Source of the DNA: Superficieibacter electus
GTDB lineage: Bacteria; Pseudomonadota; Gammaproteobacteria; Enterobacterales; Enterobacteriaceae
NCBI RefSeq assembly: GCF_002915575.1
Contig: NZ_PQGD01000015.1
Location: 1-64,000 of the forward strand
DNA: 64,000 nt
Reading direction: 5' to 3'
Positions 22,954 through 31,835 of this stretch are shown one piece after another. Positions within the stretch are counted from its first letter, which is position 1. The number at the start of each line of letters is the position of its first letter. A program made the position numbers and the translations under genes. Below the pieces are notes generated by a model that saw nothing but the letters and a program-made list of their open reading frames with translations, was not told the origin of the DNA and searched no databases.

Positions 22954-23948
22954 ATGAACATATCTTTACCAGGGATGGCGGATCATAAATGGACCAGGGC
23001 GGACCTGTTGAGCAGTTATCGCTTCTGGGGCATCATTTTTTTCTTTTCGCTGGTGTCGTTAAGCTGCACGTTGAACCTCTCGTTTTCCGCATATTTCTGG
23101 TCCACCTCTTTGCAAATGTCTACTAAAAATATAGGAGTCACTATTATTTTTAACCAGTTTGGATTTTTAGTTGGCATGATCCTGACCTGGTTTCTCTGTC
23201 GAATTAAAAATAGGTACTCGCTCTATGTTATTGCCTTATTATTACTTTCAGGAACAGGATTATCCTGGCTTGTCGATGACATATCCAATAGCTACTGGCT
23301 CACCGCAGGACAATTTCTCACTGCCACAGGCCATGGAGCAAGCACGTTACTGATACCCATACTGCTTGCCGGAGCGACCAGCAGTATAGAAGTATTTGCC
23401 ATCGCATTCGTTTTTTGCGCCTTTATAATTAAACTCGTCTCAAGCATCAGTTTGTCCTTTCTCGCGGCCCCGGCATCACAGCATCTGCCGACAATAATTA
23501 CGATCCTTACGGTCGTCGCATTACTACCGTTGCTGCCGATGAAAAAGCGTTATTCTATGCCCCGCCGCCCACAAGAAATTCGTCGACCCAAAAACCTGAG
23601 CAGGCCGATTCTGTTATAGTGGCATTGCTGGCAGCGGTAATCCCATTCTATATAATTTTCTGGTTTGCCAGAATTCACCGGGAAATGCATTTTGTCTCTC
23701 CCTCTTCCCGGCTAATGACCGCGTGTGGCGCGGGATGGCTGTCAATACTCGCCCCATTGAGTTCCGCAATGTTGTGTGTCACGCTCAGCGACGAACTGCG
23801 TACTTTGCTGGCGGAGCGCAACGAGAATGCGGGTATATCAACGGGCTGGGTATTATTCTGGGCGCTACTGCTGCCGCCCGTCGGAGCGGCAATTATCCAG
23901 GCAAAGATGAACCAACTGATTGCAAGCGGTGCCGGGAATAAAATTTAA
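22954..23948 (+). pseudogene. MFS-like membrane transporter, frameshifted
   Basis: The first frame encodes about 195 residues with six hydrophobic segments up to VVALLPLLPMKK and then runs into an unrelated tail ending at 23619. The other frame continues with ALFYAPPPTRNSSTQKPEQ and further membrane segments to 23948. Restoring one A in the run of five in GATGAAAAAGCG (about 23539-23550) joins them into a 331-residue protein, short for an MFS carrier but with paired hydrophobic segments. An ATG at 22954 follows GGAG (22942-22945). It lies 38 bp after the FGE-like gene, so the two probably formed an operon. Substrate unknown. Confidence 0.65.
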
Positions 23949-23953
23949 TGGTC

Positions 23954-23985
23954 AGCCGGATGAGGCATTCACGCCGTCATCCGGC
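23954..23985. repeat. REP element after the MFS-like gene
   Basis: GCCGGATGAGGCATTCACGCCGTCATCCGGC is a REP palindrome. It is the counterpart of the REP that follows metL (26955-26984) and belongs to the duplicated segment described at 23994-24053. Confidence 0.8.
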
Positions 23986-23993
23986 AACCAAAA

Positions 23994-24053
23994 CTGCAAC
24001 AGTTGTGCCAGCCGGTTAATATCTGACTGAATCGCCCCGGCGGTGACATCGCG
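23994..24053 (-). pseudogene. duplicated metL 3'-end fragment
   Basis: Sixty bases match the 3' end of metL (26990-27049) with five differences. Read in the metL frame it encodes GRDVTAGAIQSDINRLAQLL; four differences are synonymous and the fifth turns the stop TAG into CAG. The similarity continues into the REP downstream of both copies. It has no start and is not expressed as a gene; it is the remnant of a second metL copy. Confidence 0.88.
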
Positions 24054-24075
24054 GCCAGCGGATTGTCTGCTGGCC
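24053..24075 (-). terminator. hairpin downstream of the nucleotidase gene
   Basis: Perfect inverted repeat GGCCAGC / GCTGGCC separated by 9 bases, 8 bp beyond the nucleotidase stop. No T run follows, so its action as a terminator is uncertain. Confidence 0.45.
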
Positions 24076-24083
24076 TGGCCTCA

Positions 24084-25640
24084 CTACCGTTTCACATCTT
24101 CCACGCGCATGCCTTTCAGCTGCTCATCCGTCAGCGGATTTCCCGCTTTGAAATAATCAACTACAGCATTAGAGATATAGTAGCCTCCGGATGTGTTACG
24201 CGCTTTACCTTCGGTAAAGGCCGTAAAACCATCACCGCCGTCAGCCAGGAAGCTATTGGTGGCAATGTGATAAACCGTGGCATCCTCAATCGGTTTGCCG
24301 TTTAACGTCAATACGGTGACCCGCTGGCCGACCGGTTTACTGCTGTCATACTTCATTTCCAGCCCTTTTGACACCTGCAATACACCGTTGCTTAAACCCG
24401 CGCCGTGTTCCATCAGGCTACGCAACTGCTTACCGGTGAGATCCATGGTTGCCAGCTCGTTCGGGAACGGGAAGGTGCTAATGACTGCGCCCATGGTAAT
24501 GGCTCCCGCCGGGATTTCATTACGGATGCCTCCTGAGTTAGTAAGCGCTAACTGGGTATCTTTACCCGCCGCCGCCAGCAACGCATCTGCCGCCAGATTC
24601 CCTAACGAAGAAGATTCACCGTAAGCACGCGTCAGCTCAACCGGGGAGTTGGCGACCGTCTGTTGTACCACTTTATCGAGCTTTTTATTCCAGCCATCAA
24701 TGACCTGCTTAGTCTGCGGGTCTGGCTGCCACTCATCAGCAAAAATGGTCTTCAGCTCGAAGTTCTTCACGGTAAATTGATGCGGTTTCTGCTGATAATC
24801 CAGCACCAGTTTACCCACATCAATACCGCCGCTGTCGGTAGAAAGAATCAGGGTATTACCGACTTTAATCGGCTCCGGCGTACCGACATGAGCATGGCCG
24901 GTGATCAGGATGTCCAGCCCCTTCACCTGACTTGCCGTCTGGATGTCTTTATCCAGCGCACGGCGGACATCAGTGCCCCCCAGACTGGACTGACGCGCTG
25001 GCGTGCCTTCATGGATCAGCGCTACGGTGAGGTCGACTTTACCTTTAAGCTCATCGATATAGCGCTGCAACCACTTCACTTCATCACGCGCCTCGATACC
25101 GACACGTGTCGCAGCGGAAACCGTATCATCAAAAGCAAACACGCCGTGCAGGCCAATCACGCCAATCTTCACGCCATCTTTCTCAATGATGGTCCAGGGC
25201 TTATCCCAGAACATTTTGCTGCTGTTTTGATAAAAGATGTTGCCCTGCACAATGGGGAATTTCGCCTGACTCAGTTGCAGCAGCGTATTGTCCCAACCGT
25301 GATCGAATTCATGATTACCCATGGTGACAGCATCAAAATTCATAGTGTTCATGATATCGATAATCGCCTTGCCCCTGGTCAGGCTGCTGATATACGGCCC
25401 GGTAAAATAATCGCCAGCATCAAAAAACCAGGTGGCGCTATTTTTCACTTTCGCCTGTTTCACCATCGTCGTGATATTAGCCCAACCGCCAATGTCACGT
25501 GTGCCATTGGCAATCCATGGGACTTTATAAGGTTCAACATGAGCGTGGAGATCGTTGGTATAGATAATCGTGACATCTTTGGCACTGGCCCAGAGCGGCA
25601 AAGAGACCATAACACCGACAGCAAGCATTTTTAACTTCAT
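24084..25640 (-). CDS. periplasmic 5'-nucleotidase/UDP-sugar hydrolase-like metallophosphoesterase
   Basis: A 518-residue UshA/5'-nucleotidase-family enzyme, likely releasing phosphate and nucleosides from nucleotides in the periplasm. It starts with a Sec signal peptide ([20 protein letters not shown]). The N-terminal metallophosphoesterase domain shows the metal ligands [26 protein letters not shown] and [12 protein letters not shown] (residues about 28-245). The C-terminal substrate domain shows [13 protein letters not shown] and [10 protein letters not shown]. It is not the ushA of the core map and has only the family fold in common. The ATG is preceded by AAAGGGA; an upstream TTG is in frame. 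It is divergent from the zinc-ribbon gene and lies between two copies of the metL 3' end, so it was probably acquired. Confidence 0.88.
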   Translation of the reverse strand: MKLKMLAVGVMVSLPLWASAKDVTIIYTNDLHAHVEPYKVPWIANGTRDIGGWANITTMVKQAKVKNSATWFFDAGDYFTGPYISSLTRGKAIIDIMNTMNFDAVTMGNHEFDHGWDNTLLQLSQAKFPIVQGNIFYQNSSKMFWDKPWTIIEKDGVKIGVIGLHGVFAFDDTVSAATRVGIEARDEVKWLQRYIDELKGKVDLTVALIHEGTPARQSSLGGTDVRRALDKDIQTASQVKGLDILITGHAHVGTPEPIKVGNTLILSTDSGGIDVGKLVLDYQQKPHQFTVKNFELKTIFADEWQPDPQTKQVIDGWNKKLDKVVQQTVANSPVELTRAYGESSSLGNLAADALLAAAGKDTQLALTNSGGIRNEIPAGAITMGAVISTFPFPNELATMDLTGKQLRSLMEHGAGLSNGVLQVSKGLEMKYDSSKPVGQRVTVLTLNGKPIEDATVYHIATNSFLADGGDGFTAFTEGKARNTSGGYYISNAVVDYFKAGNPLTDEQLKGMRVEDVKR

Positions 25641-25773
25641 AATCAATCCCTTTCAGTCATATAAAGAATCGCTACGTTACGTTCTGAAAGGTTTTTTTAT
25701 GTGAGAAAACTCACATCTACCGGTGATAGTTACGGGCCAAAATCAACGACCATTGAAAATCGTTGGTAATACG

Positions 25774-26898
25774 ATGACGTCACTGTTCACCATCAATTGC
25801 TGTAAGTCCTTTGGCTGCCAGAATCTTGGGCTGGCGAGCTCACCCGATTACAGCTGGCCAGAGTATCGGTTGGGTTATGCCGCCCTGCATTGCCGGGCAT
25901 GCGGCAGCTATCCTCCGCTGTTTAACGAGGAACAGTTTCGTCGCTGGTTGTCGGTATATTTAGCGGATTTCGCAGCCAATAGTGGTTATTTTTGCCCACG
26001 GTGTTATCAGCGGGAAACCATCCGCTATGGGCATAATCCCCGGGGCAGCCAGCGCGTTCAGTGCCAGGGCTGCAAAAAGGTCTGGACACCAAAGCAGCCA
26101 GCGCTCACCGCCCTCGTTCCGCCAGCACAAATCGCGACGATCCCCCTGATCGTTCCTTTTCAGGGCGTCAGTTCAGATCAGCAACTCTATGTGTTACTCA
26201 GTTTTGACGCTATTCGCGGTAAAGTTCTGCATATTTCCAGCAACTTCACGCCTCATCCAGTGGGTTCATCATTGCTTTACCGCTGGCGTGACAACGCTGA
26301 GCCACCTGTAATTCATGACGATATTATTGAGCGAGTAAGTCAGCGCGAAACCCAGTTTTTACGCCGCAGCCAGTTTGATGAAATCCAGTACGGCAGTGCC
26401 ATGCTCAAACGGAACGCCAACGGCGCTATTTTACGCCCGGTGATTGCCGCGCACGGACATTTCCGCATACTGAGCCGCCTCTGGCCAGAGGTAAAAACGC
26501 ACATTATTGCCCACGAATGTTTTCTGCGCGGGGCAGTGATTACCGCATGGGCGGAACAGTTTTGCCATCATCACGCCTCGCTTTGGTTTATTGATGAAGA
26601 GATCAATAACGATAAACGCACACTGCCCTGGCAATTGCTGGGTAATACCTGGCAGGGGTGGTGGCAAAATCAGTGGCAAATATGGCAACAAGGCAACACG
26701 CGTAAAATGGTGTGTTTGTTAACAGAGGGTCAGGTTGAAAAAGGGGCGTCAATCACACTGGCGGCAGGCCACCATTTTCTCGCCTGGTTACAACAACAGA
26801 CGGAATTTCAGCAAAGCCCCCGTTACTCTGCCCATTCGGTGTTTCAGGCGATAAGATCGCTGGCAGATAAATACAACGCCTTCATTGAGAAACGGTAA
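25774..26898 (+). CDS. zinc-ribbon protein of unknown function
   Basis: A 374-residue protein I do not recognise. The N-terminal third is cysteine-rich: CCKSFGC and HCRACGSYPP (residues about 8-50), then a second zinc ribbon FCPRCYQRET...QRVQCQGCKKVW (about 80-112) of the kind seen at the N terminus of IS1 InsA and related transposases (CPxC...GxQRyxC). The rest (FDAIRGKVLHIS, FDEIQYG, AAHGHFRILSRLWP) has no clear DDE triad that I can place, so it may be a domesticated or degenerate transposase-like protein, or a nucleic-acid-binding factor. A GTG start at 25723 would add 17 residues. It lies divergent from the nucleotidase gene and is followed by REP units and the metL 3' end. Confidence 0.72.
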   Translation: MTSLFTINCCKSFGCQNLGLASSPDYSWPEYRLGYAALHCRACGSYPPLFNEEQFRRWLSVYLADFAANSGYFCPRCYQRETIRYGHNPRGSQRVQCQGCKKVWTPKQPALTALVPPAQIATIPLIVPFQGVSSDQQLYVLLSFDAIRGKVLHISSNFTPHPVGSSLLYRWRDNAEPPVIHDDIIERVSQRETQFLRRSQFDEIQYGSAMLKRNANGAILRPVIAAHGHFRILSRLWPEVKTHIIAHECFLRGAVITAWAEQFCHHHASLWFIDEEINNDKRTLPWQLLGNTWQGWWQNQWQIWQQGNTRKMVCLLTEGQVEKGASITLAAGHHFLAWLQQQTEFQQSPRYSAHSVFQAIRSLADKYNAFIEKR

Positions 26899-26902
26899 TT
26901 AT

Positions 26903-26984
26903 GCCGGATGTCGATGCTTACGCATTTCATCCGGCCTGCGTTACACACGAACTGTAGGCCGGATAAGCGCAGCGCCATCCGGCA
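26903..26984. repeat. paired REP units (BIME) downstream of metL
   Basis: Two REP palindromes in opposite orientation: GCCGGATGTCGATGCTTACGC...CATCCGGC (about 26903-26936) and TAGGCCGGATAAGCGCAGCGCCATCCGGC (about 26955-26984), separated by about 18 bp. It lies between the convergent zinc-ribbon gene and metL. Confidence 0.85.
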
Positions 26985-26989
26985 AAAAA

Positions 26990-29422
26990 CTACAGCAGTT
27001 GCGCCAGCCGGTTAATATCTGACTGAATCGCCCCGGCGGTAACATCACGGCCCGCCCCTGGCCCACGGATCACCAACGGGTTATCACGATACCAGCGGCT
27101 TTCAATGGCAAAGACGTTATCGCACGGCAGCAGCGCCGCCAGCGGGTGCTCCGGACGGACTGCTTCAACGCCAACGCGCGCCTTGCCATTGGCGTCGAAA
27201 CGCGCCACGTAGCGCAGCACCAGTCCCATTTCACGGGCCGCTTCCAGCCGCTGCACCATCTGATCGTTGAGTTCGTCGCCATTCTCAAAGAAATGATCTA
27301 CCGAACCCTCTTCGCAATGCGACGGCACCAGCGACTCCACGCGGACCTGATCCGGTTCGATGTTGTAGCCCGCTTCGCGCGCCAGGATCACCAGCTTGCG
27401 CATCACATCCTTACCCGAGAGATCAACACGCGGATCGGGTTCCGTTAATCCCTGCTGCCACGCCTGATCAACCAGATCGGTAAACGGCACGGTACCGTCA
27501 AATTGCAGGAACAGCCAGGACAACGTGCCGGAGAAGATCCCGCTGATCGACAGGATAGTATCGCCGCTGTCGATCAAATCGCGCACCGTATGGTTGATAG
27601 GCAGGCCCGCACCAACGGTGGCGTTGTACAGCCAGTGACGACCGGTTTTTTCAAACGCGTCGTGGATTTGACGGTATTTATTACTGCTACTGGCACCGGC
27701 CAGCTTATTGGCGCTGATCACGTGGAAGCCGTGGCTGGCGAAATCCAGATACTGATCGGCCAGTTGCTCGCTGGCGGTCACGTCGAGCACCACTAAATCG
27801 TCGTACGGATGGGCGCGCATCCACAGGAACAGCGATTCTTCATCCTGCTCGACCGCTTCATCGTTAAAGAATGCCAGCGCACGACTGGCGTCCAGCCCCT
27901 CGTAGTTCAGCAGGCTGCGGCGGCTGTCCACCACGCCCGCCAGCACAAATTCAAAGCCGGTACGCGCCGAAAGCGTGCTTTGCTCGCGGGCGAAAAGTTC
28001 CAGCCAGCGGGAACCAATATTGCCTTTGCCGAACAGCATCAGGCCAATGCGTTTTTCCGCACGGAAGATAGACTGGTGCAGACCCTGGATCAGGCTTTCG
28101 GTCGGGCCGGTACGCAAAACGGCCACCAGGCTTATCCCCTCTTCCGACTGCCAGGTAAACTCCACCGGCTGTCCTTTCAGTTGCTGCCAGAAACGGTGGC
28201 AGTGCAGCGCGTTACGGCTGACGCCCGCACCCACCATCGCCACCAGCACCAGTCCCTGCCGCAGGCGCAACTCGCCCGGCAAGCCCGCTTCGTCGAGAAT
28301 TTTCAGGGCGCTATCAGCCACTTCCGAGGTATAGCAGAACTGCAACAGATGACGATCGTTATGTACGCCGACCGCCAGCGGACGCACCTGCGCGCGTTTC
28401 AGCAATTGCTCTATCTCTTTATGCGCCAGTTTAAAGTCCTGGCTGGCGGGCACCTGAAACTCAATCAGGCAGACATCATCATGGCTGGTCACAATCCGCG
28501 CACCGGTACCAGAGGCCAGCACCCGCTCAATACGGGTAGAACCTTGATCCGGCGTGTAGCTACAGCGTAACTGTAAATCGATATCGCTGCCGGAAACCGG
28601 CTGGAGCGTGCGGGTATGCAGCACCGGTGCCGCCAGACGCGCCAGTTCACTGGCCTCATCCAGACGCAGCAGCGGCAACAGGCAGGCATCTTTAACTTTA
28701 CGCGGGTCGGCGCTGTAAACGCCGGCCACGTCGCTCCAGATGGTGACGCGGGACACGCCCGCCAGCGCGCCGATTTGGGTAGCAGAATAGTCGGAACCGT
28801 TGCGGCCCAGCAGCACGGTTTCACCGGTGTTATTGCGGCTGATAAAACCAGTCACCACCAGACGCTTATTCGGATGCTGAACCAGCAACTGCTGTAGCAG
28901 GGGATAAGATAAACCTTCATCGACCTGCGGCTGGGCAGCGCGTTCGGCACGCAGGAACGCGCGCGCATCGAGCCAGGCGGCGTCCAGCCCCTGGCGATTC
29001 AGCACCGCCGACATCAGTCGGGCCGACCAGATCTCACCATGCCCGACCACTTCTGCATATACGGCATCGGTAATACCGCTGTCCAGCAACCCTGCCAGAC
29101 GTTCAAGATCGTGGATAAAGGCGCTGATTAAACCATCCGCAGCCTCAGCAGGTAGCAAGCCGCTAATCAGTTCGCTCTGATAACGACGTAACGACTGCTG
29201 GACCTGATGCGCAGAGAGGCGATCGGTCTGGCTGAGCTTCAGCCAGCTAATCAACTGGTTGGTGGTGCTGCCTGCCGCAGAGACAACCATCATATCGCCA
29301 GGCTGCGAATACTCCGCCATAATGCCCGCGACACGCAGGTAACACTTCACATCTGCCAGACTACTGCCACCAAATTTATGCAGTTGACGACCCTTCGCCC
29401 CTGCCTGCGCTATCACACTCAT
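26990..29422 (-). CDS. metL: bifunctional aspartokinase II/homoserine dehydrogenase II MetL
   Basis: Catalyses the first and third steps of the aspartate pathway towards methionine. The 810-residue fusion has an N-terminal aspartokinase (KFGGSSLADVKC at about residue 17; GRNGSDYSA near 207), a central interface region that lacks threonine control in E. coli MetL, and a C-terminal homoserine dehydrogenase (LMLFGKGNIGSRW at about 465; SANKLAGASS and YNATVGAGLPI near 600-640). Two bases separate it from metB, giving a tight metBL operon repressed by MetJ. Confidence 0.97.
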   Translation of the reverse strand: MSVIAQAGAKGRQLHKFGGSSLADVKCYLRVAGIMAEYSQPGDMMVVSAAGSTTNQLISWLKLSQTDRLSAHQVQQSLRRYQSELISGLLPAEAADGLISAFIHDLERLAGLLDSGITDAVYAEVVGHGEIWSARLMSAVLNRQGLDAAWLDARAFLRAERAAQPQVDEGLSYPLLQQLLVQHPNKRLVVTGFISRNNTGETVLLGRNGSDYSATQIGALAGVSRVTIWSDVAGVYSADPRKVKDACLLPLLRLDEASELARLAAPVLHTRTLQPVSGSDIDLQLRCSYTPDQGSTRIERVLASGTGARIVTSHDDVCLIEFQVPASQDFKLAHKEIEQLLKRAQVRPLAVGVHNDRHLLQFCYTSEVADSALKILDEAGLPGELRLRQGLVLVAMVGAGVSRNALHCHRFWQQLKGQPVEFTWQSEEGISLVAVLRTGPTESLIQGLHQSIFRAEKRIGLMLFGKGNIGSRWLELFAREQSTLSARTGFEFVLAGVVDSRRSLLNYEGLDASRALAFFNDEAVEQDEESLFLWMRAHPYDDLVVLDVTASEQLADQYLDFASHGFHVISANKLAGASSSNKYRQIHDAFEKTGRHWLYNATVGAGLPINHTVRDLIDSGDTILSISGIFSGTLSWLFLQFDGTVPFTDLVDQAWQQGLTEPDPRVDLSGKDVMRKLVILAREAGYNIEPDQVRVESLVPSHCEEGSVDHFFENGDELNDQMVQRLEAAREMGLVLRYVARFDANGKARVGVEAVRPEHPLAALLPCDNVFAIESRWYRDNPLVIRGPGAGRDVTAGAIQSDINRLAQLL

Positions 29423-29424
29423 GT

Positions 29425-30585
29425 TTACCCCTTCGATGCGATCCGGAAGCCATTTTCCAGATCGGCAATTAAATCTTCACCATCTTCAATGCCGGTTGAG
29501 ATACGTAACAGCGTCTCGGAGATGCCGGCGGCGGCACGCGCTTCCGGTGCCATACCCGCGTGCGTCATGGTGGCAGCGTGGGAGATCAAACTTTCAACCC
29601 CACCTAAAGACTCCGCCAGCGTAAACAGTGACAGCCCGCTTAAGAAGCGACGCAGTGTTTGCTCATCGCCATCCAGTTCAAAACTCAGCATCGCCCCAAA
29701 TCCTTTCTGCTGGCGTGCCGCAATCTCATGCCCCTGATTTTCCGGCAGCGACGGATGATACAGCTTTTTCACCAGCGGCTGGGTTTTCAGGTAGTCAACA
29801 ATCGCCTGCGCGTTGCGCTGGGCCACTTCCATGCGCGGTGAAAGCGTGCGCAGGCCGCGCAGCAGCAGATAGCTGTCAAACGCCCCGCCGGTCACGCCAA
29901 TATTATTCGCCCACCATGCCAGTTCGGTGACAAGTTCAGGATCTTTGGCAATAACCACACCCGCCACCACGTCCGAATGGCCGTTCAGGTATTTAGTACA
30001 TGAATGCAACACCAGATCGGCTCCCAGCGCCAGCGGATTTTGCAGCGCCGGACTCAGGAAGGTGTTATCTACCACGCTCACCGCGCCAGCTTCACGCGCC
30101 AGTTGACAGATTTTCGCAATATCCACGACGCGCAACAATGGATTACTTGGACTTTCGACTAATACCAGCTTCGGTTTTTCGGCCAGCGCCGCCAGTAACG
30201 CCTTTTCATCGCCCTGATCGACAAACAGAACCCGATAACATCCGCGTTTTGCCAGACTGTCGAACAGACGATAGCTGCCACCGTAACAGTCGTGTGGTGC
30301 CACCAGCAGGTCGCCAGGCTTGAGAAACACCGTGGTCACCAGAAGAATGGCCGACATACCGGTATTAGTCAGCACCGCACCCGCGCCACCCTCCAGCTCG
30401 GCCAGCGCGCGCTGCACGACATCGCGTGTAGGATTACCGCGACGGGAATAATCATGCGCGCGCGGCTCATTAAAGCCGGTGAAGTTATAGGTGCTGGAAA
30501 GATGGATCGGCGGGACAACGCAGCCATATTGCTCGTCATCATTTAACCCGCTACGCACTGCGATGGTGGCCTGTTTACGCGTCAT
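29425..30585 (-). CDS. metB: cystathionine gamma-synthase MetB
   Basis: PLP enzyme that joins O-succinylhomoserine and cysteine to cystathionine. The 386-residue protein has the PLP-binding lysine in LHSCTKYLNGHSDV (about residue 198) and the Cys/Met-metabolism PLP signature around it. First gene of metBL, transcribed divergently from metJ across the Met boxes; the length equals the E. coli protein. Confidence 0.97.
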   Translation of the reverse strand: MTRKQATIAVRSGLNDDEQYGCVVPPIHLSSTYNFTGFNEPRAHDYSRRGNPTRDVVQRALAELEGGAGAVLTNTGMSAILLVTTVFLKPGDLLVAPHDCYGGSYRLFDSLAKRGCYRVLFVDQGDEKALLAALAEKPKLVLVESPSNPLLRVVDIAKICQLAREAGAVSVVDNTFLSPALQNPLALGADLVLHSCTKYLNGHSDVVAGVVIAKDPELVTELAWWANNIGVTGGAFDSYLLLRGLRTLSPRMEVAQRNAQAIVDYLKTQPLVKKLYHPSLPENQGHEIAARQQKGFGAMLSFELDGDEQTLRRFLSGLSLFTLAESLGGVESLISHAATMTHAGMAPEARAAAGISETLLRISTGIEDGEDLIADLENGFRIASKG

Positions 30586-30645
30586 AGGGAATCATCCTGG
30601 CAAGGTCTGTGAAAAATCAGCCACCAGAGTAAACATTGTCATAAT

Positions 30646-30677
30646 GGACGTCAATACATCTGGACATCTAAACTTCT
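30646..30677. promoter_or_regulatory. MetJ operator between metB and metJ
   Basis: Four tandem 8-bp Met boxes on one register, each 6 of 8 matches to AGACGTCT: GGACGTCA, ATACATCT, GGACATCT and AAACTTCT. This is the shared operator for metBL and for metJ autoregulation, as in E. coli and Salmonella. Confidence 0.92.
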
Positions 30678-30848
30678 TTGCGTATAGATTGAGCAAACGA
30701 CAAATAGCCGTTAAAATTATATGCATTAGCGCACATCTGAGAATGCTTACCTCGTGTCAGAGCGTTCTCACTAAGGTAAACTACGCGCAATTACGGCCTG
30801 AACCTGCGTTCGGCCTTTTATTAATAGTGAGAGGATTAAAGGTAACTC

Positions 30849-31166
30849 ATGGCTGAATGGAGCGGCGAATATATCAGCCCCTACGCTGAGCACGGTAAGA
30901 AGAGTGAGCAAGTAAAAAAAATTACGGTTTCCATTCCTCTGAAGGTGTTAAAAATCCTCACCGATGAACGTACGCGTCGTCAGGTGAACAACCTGCGTCA
31001 TGCCACTAACAGCGAGCTGCTTTGCGAAGCGTTCCTGCATGCTTTTACCGGTCAACCGTTACCGAACGATGCCGATCTGCGTAAAGAGCGCAGTGACGAA
31101 ATTCCGGAAGATGCGAAAGTGATCATGCGTGAACTGGGTATCGACCCGGAGACGTGGGAGTACTGA
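30849..31166 (+). CDS. metJ: methionine repressor MetJ
   Basis: Ribbon-helix-helix repressor that uses S-adenosylmethionine as corepressor. The 105-residue product carries the DNA-binding beta ribbon [15 protein letters not shown] (residues 22-36) and the conserved helix [24 protein letters not shown]. Start supported by AGAGGATTAAAGGT. Its 5' end (from about 30830 to 30904) is present a second time at 32482-32561. Confidence 0.97.
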   Translation: MAEWSGEYISPYAEHGKKSEQVKKITVSIPLKVLKILTDERTRRQVNNLRHATNSELLCEAFLHAFTGQPLPNDADLRKERSDEIPEDAKVIMRELGIDPETWEY

Positions 31167-31223
31167 TGCTACAACGGCGGTCCATGGATGTCGAACCGCC
31201 CTGCTCGTTTACAGGGAAACCGT

Positions 31224-31832
31224 ATGAAAAAATATCTTCTGGCCCTCGGGCTGGCTGTCTGTTACCCCGCTCTGGCCTATGAACCGCAGACGGGCGATAT
31301 CATCTTTCAAATCTCCCGCTCCTCGCAGAGCAAAGCCATTCAGCTGGCGACCCACTCGGACTACAGCCATACGGGTATGGTCATCATCCGTAACAAAAAA
31401 CCGTATGTGTTCGAAGCCATTGGTCCGGTCGTCTATACCCCGCTGCAAAAATTTATCGCTCGCGGTGAAGATGGCAAATATATCATTCGCCGCGTTAACG
31501 ATGGGCTGTCAGCAGAGCAACAGAAAAAGCTGGCACAGACCGCCAAAGGCTATCTGGGCAAGCCTTATGATCTGGCGTTTGCATGGTCCGACGACAGGCA
31601 GTATTGCTCTGAAGTCGTGTGGAAAGTGTATTTTCATGCGCTGAATATGCAGGTTGGCAAATTGCAAAAGATGAAAGAGTTCGATCTAAGCTCACCTGCT
31701 GTACAGGCCAAAATCAAAGAACGTTACGGGAAAAAGATCCCGCTGGAAGAAACGGTTATCTCCCCGCAGGCGGTGTTTGATGCACCGCAACTGGAAACGG
31801 TGGATAAACAATGGCCGTTATTTTCCTGGTAA
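31224..31832 (+). CDS. yiiX: YiiX, permuted NlpC/P60-type hydrolase
   Basis: Secreted protein of 202 residues with signal peptide MKKYLLALGLAVCYPALA. It belongs to the YaeF/YiiX group of permuted papain-like (NlpC/P60) enzymes, in which the catalytic histidine comes before the cysteine: HSDYSHTGM (about residue 52) and DRQYCSEVVW (about residue 132). The structural family is known; the substrate is unclear (cell-wall peptide or lipid acyl group). A start 12 codons upstream is in frame, but MKKYLL begins the signal peptide. It follows metJ, as in E. coli, and is followed after 3 bp by a DUF2459 lipoprotein. Confidence 0.9.
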   Translation: MKKYLLALGLAVCYPALAYEPQTGDIIFQISRSSQSKAIQLATHSDYSHTGMVIIRNKKPYVFEAIGPVVYTPLQKFIARGEDGKYIIRRVNDGLSAEQQKKLAQTAKGYLGKPYDLAFAWSDDRQYCSEVVWKVYFHALNMQVGKLQKMKEFDLSSPAVQAKIKERYGKKIPLEETVISPQAVFDAPQLETVDKQWPLFSW

Positions 31833-31835
31833 ACC

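Noticed and set aside
23994-24053. att site of an integrated element
   Set aside because: Both copies are a coding 3' end plus REP, but no integrase or recombinase gene lies between or near them, and the copies differ at 5 of 60 positions, which does not fit a site-specific direct repeat.
24663-25634. 323-residue plus-strand frame opposite the nucleotidase gene
   Set aside because: Long, but fully antisense to a gene with a signal peptide and all catalytic motifs; its sequence has no domain features.
27809-28570. 253-residue frame opposite metL
   Set aside because: Antisense to metL in a G/C-rich codon-biased gene, where long shadow frames are common.
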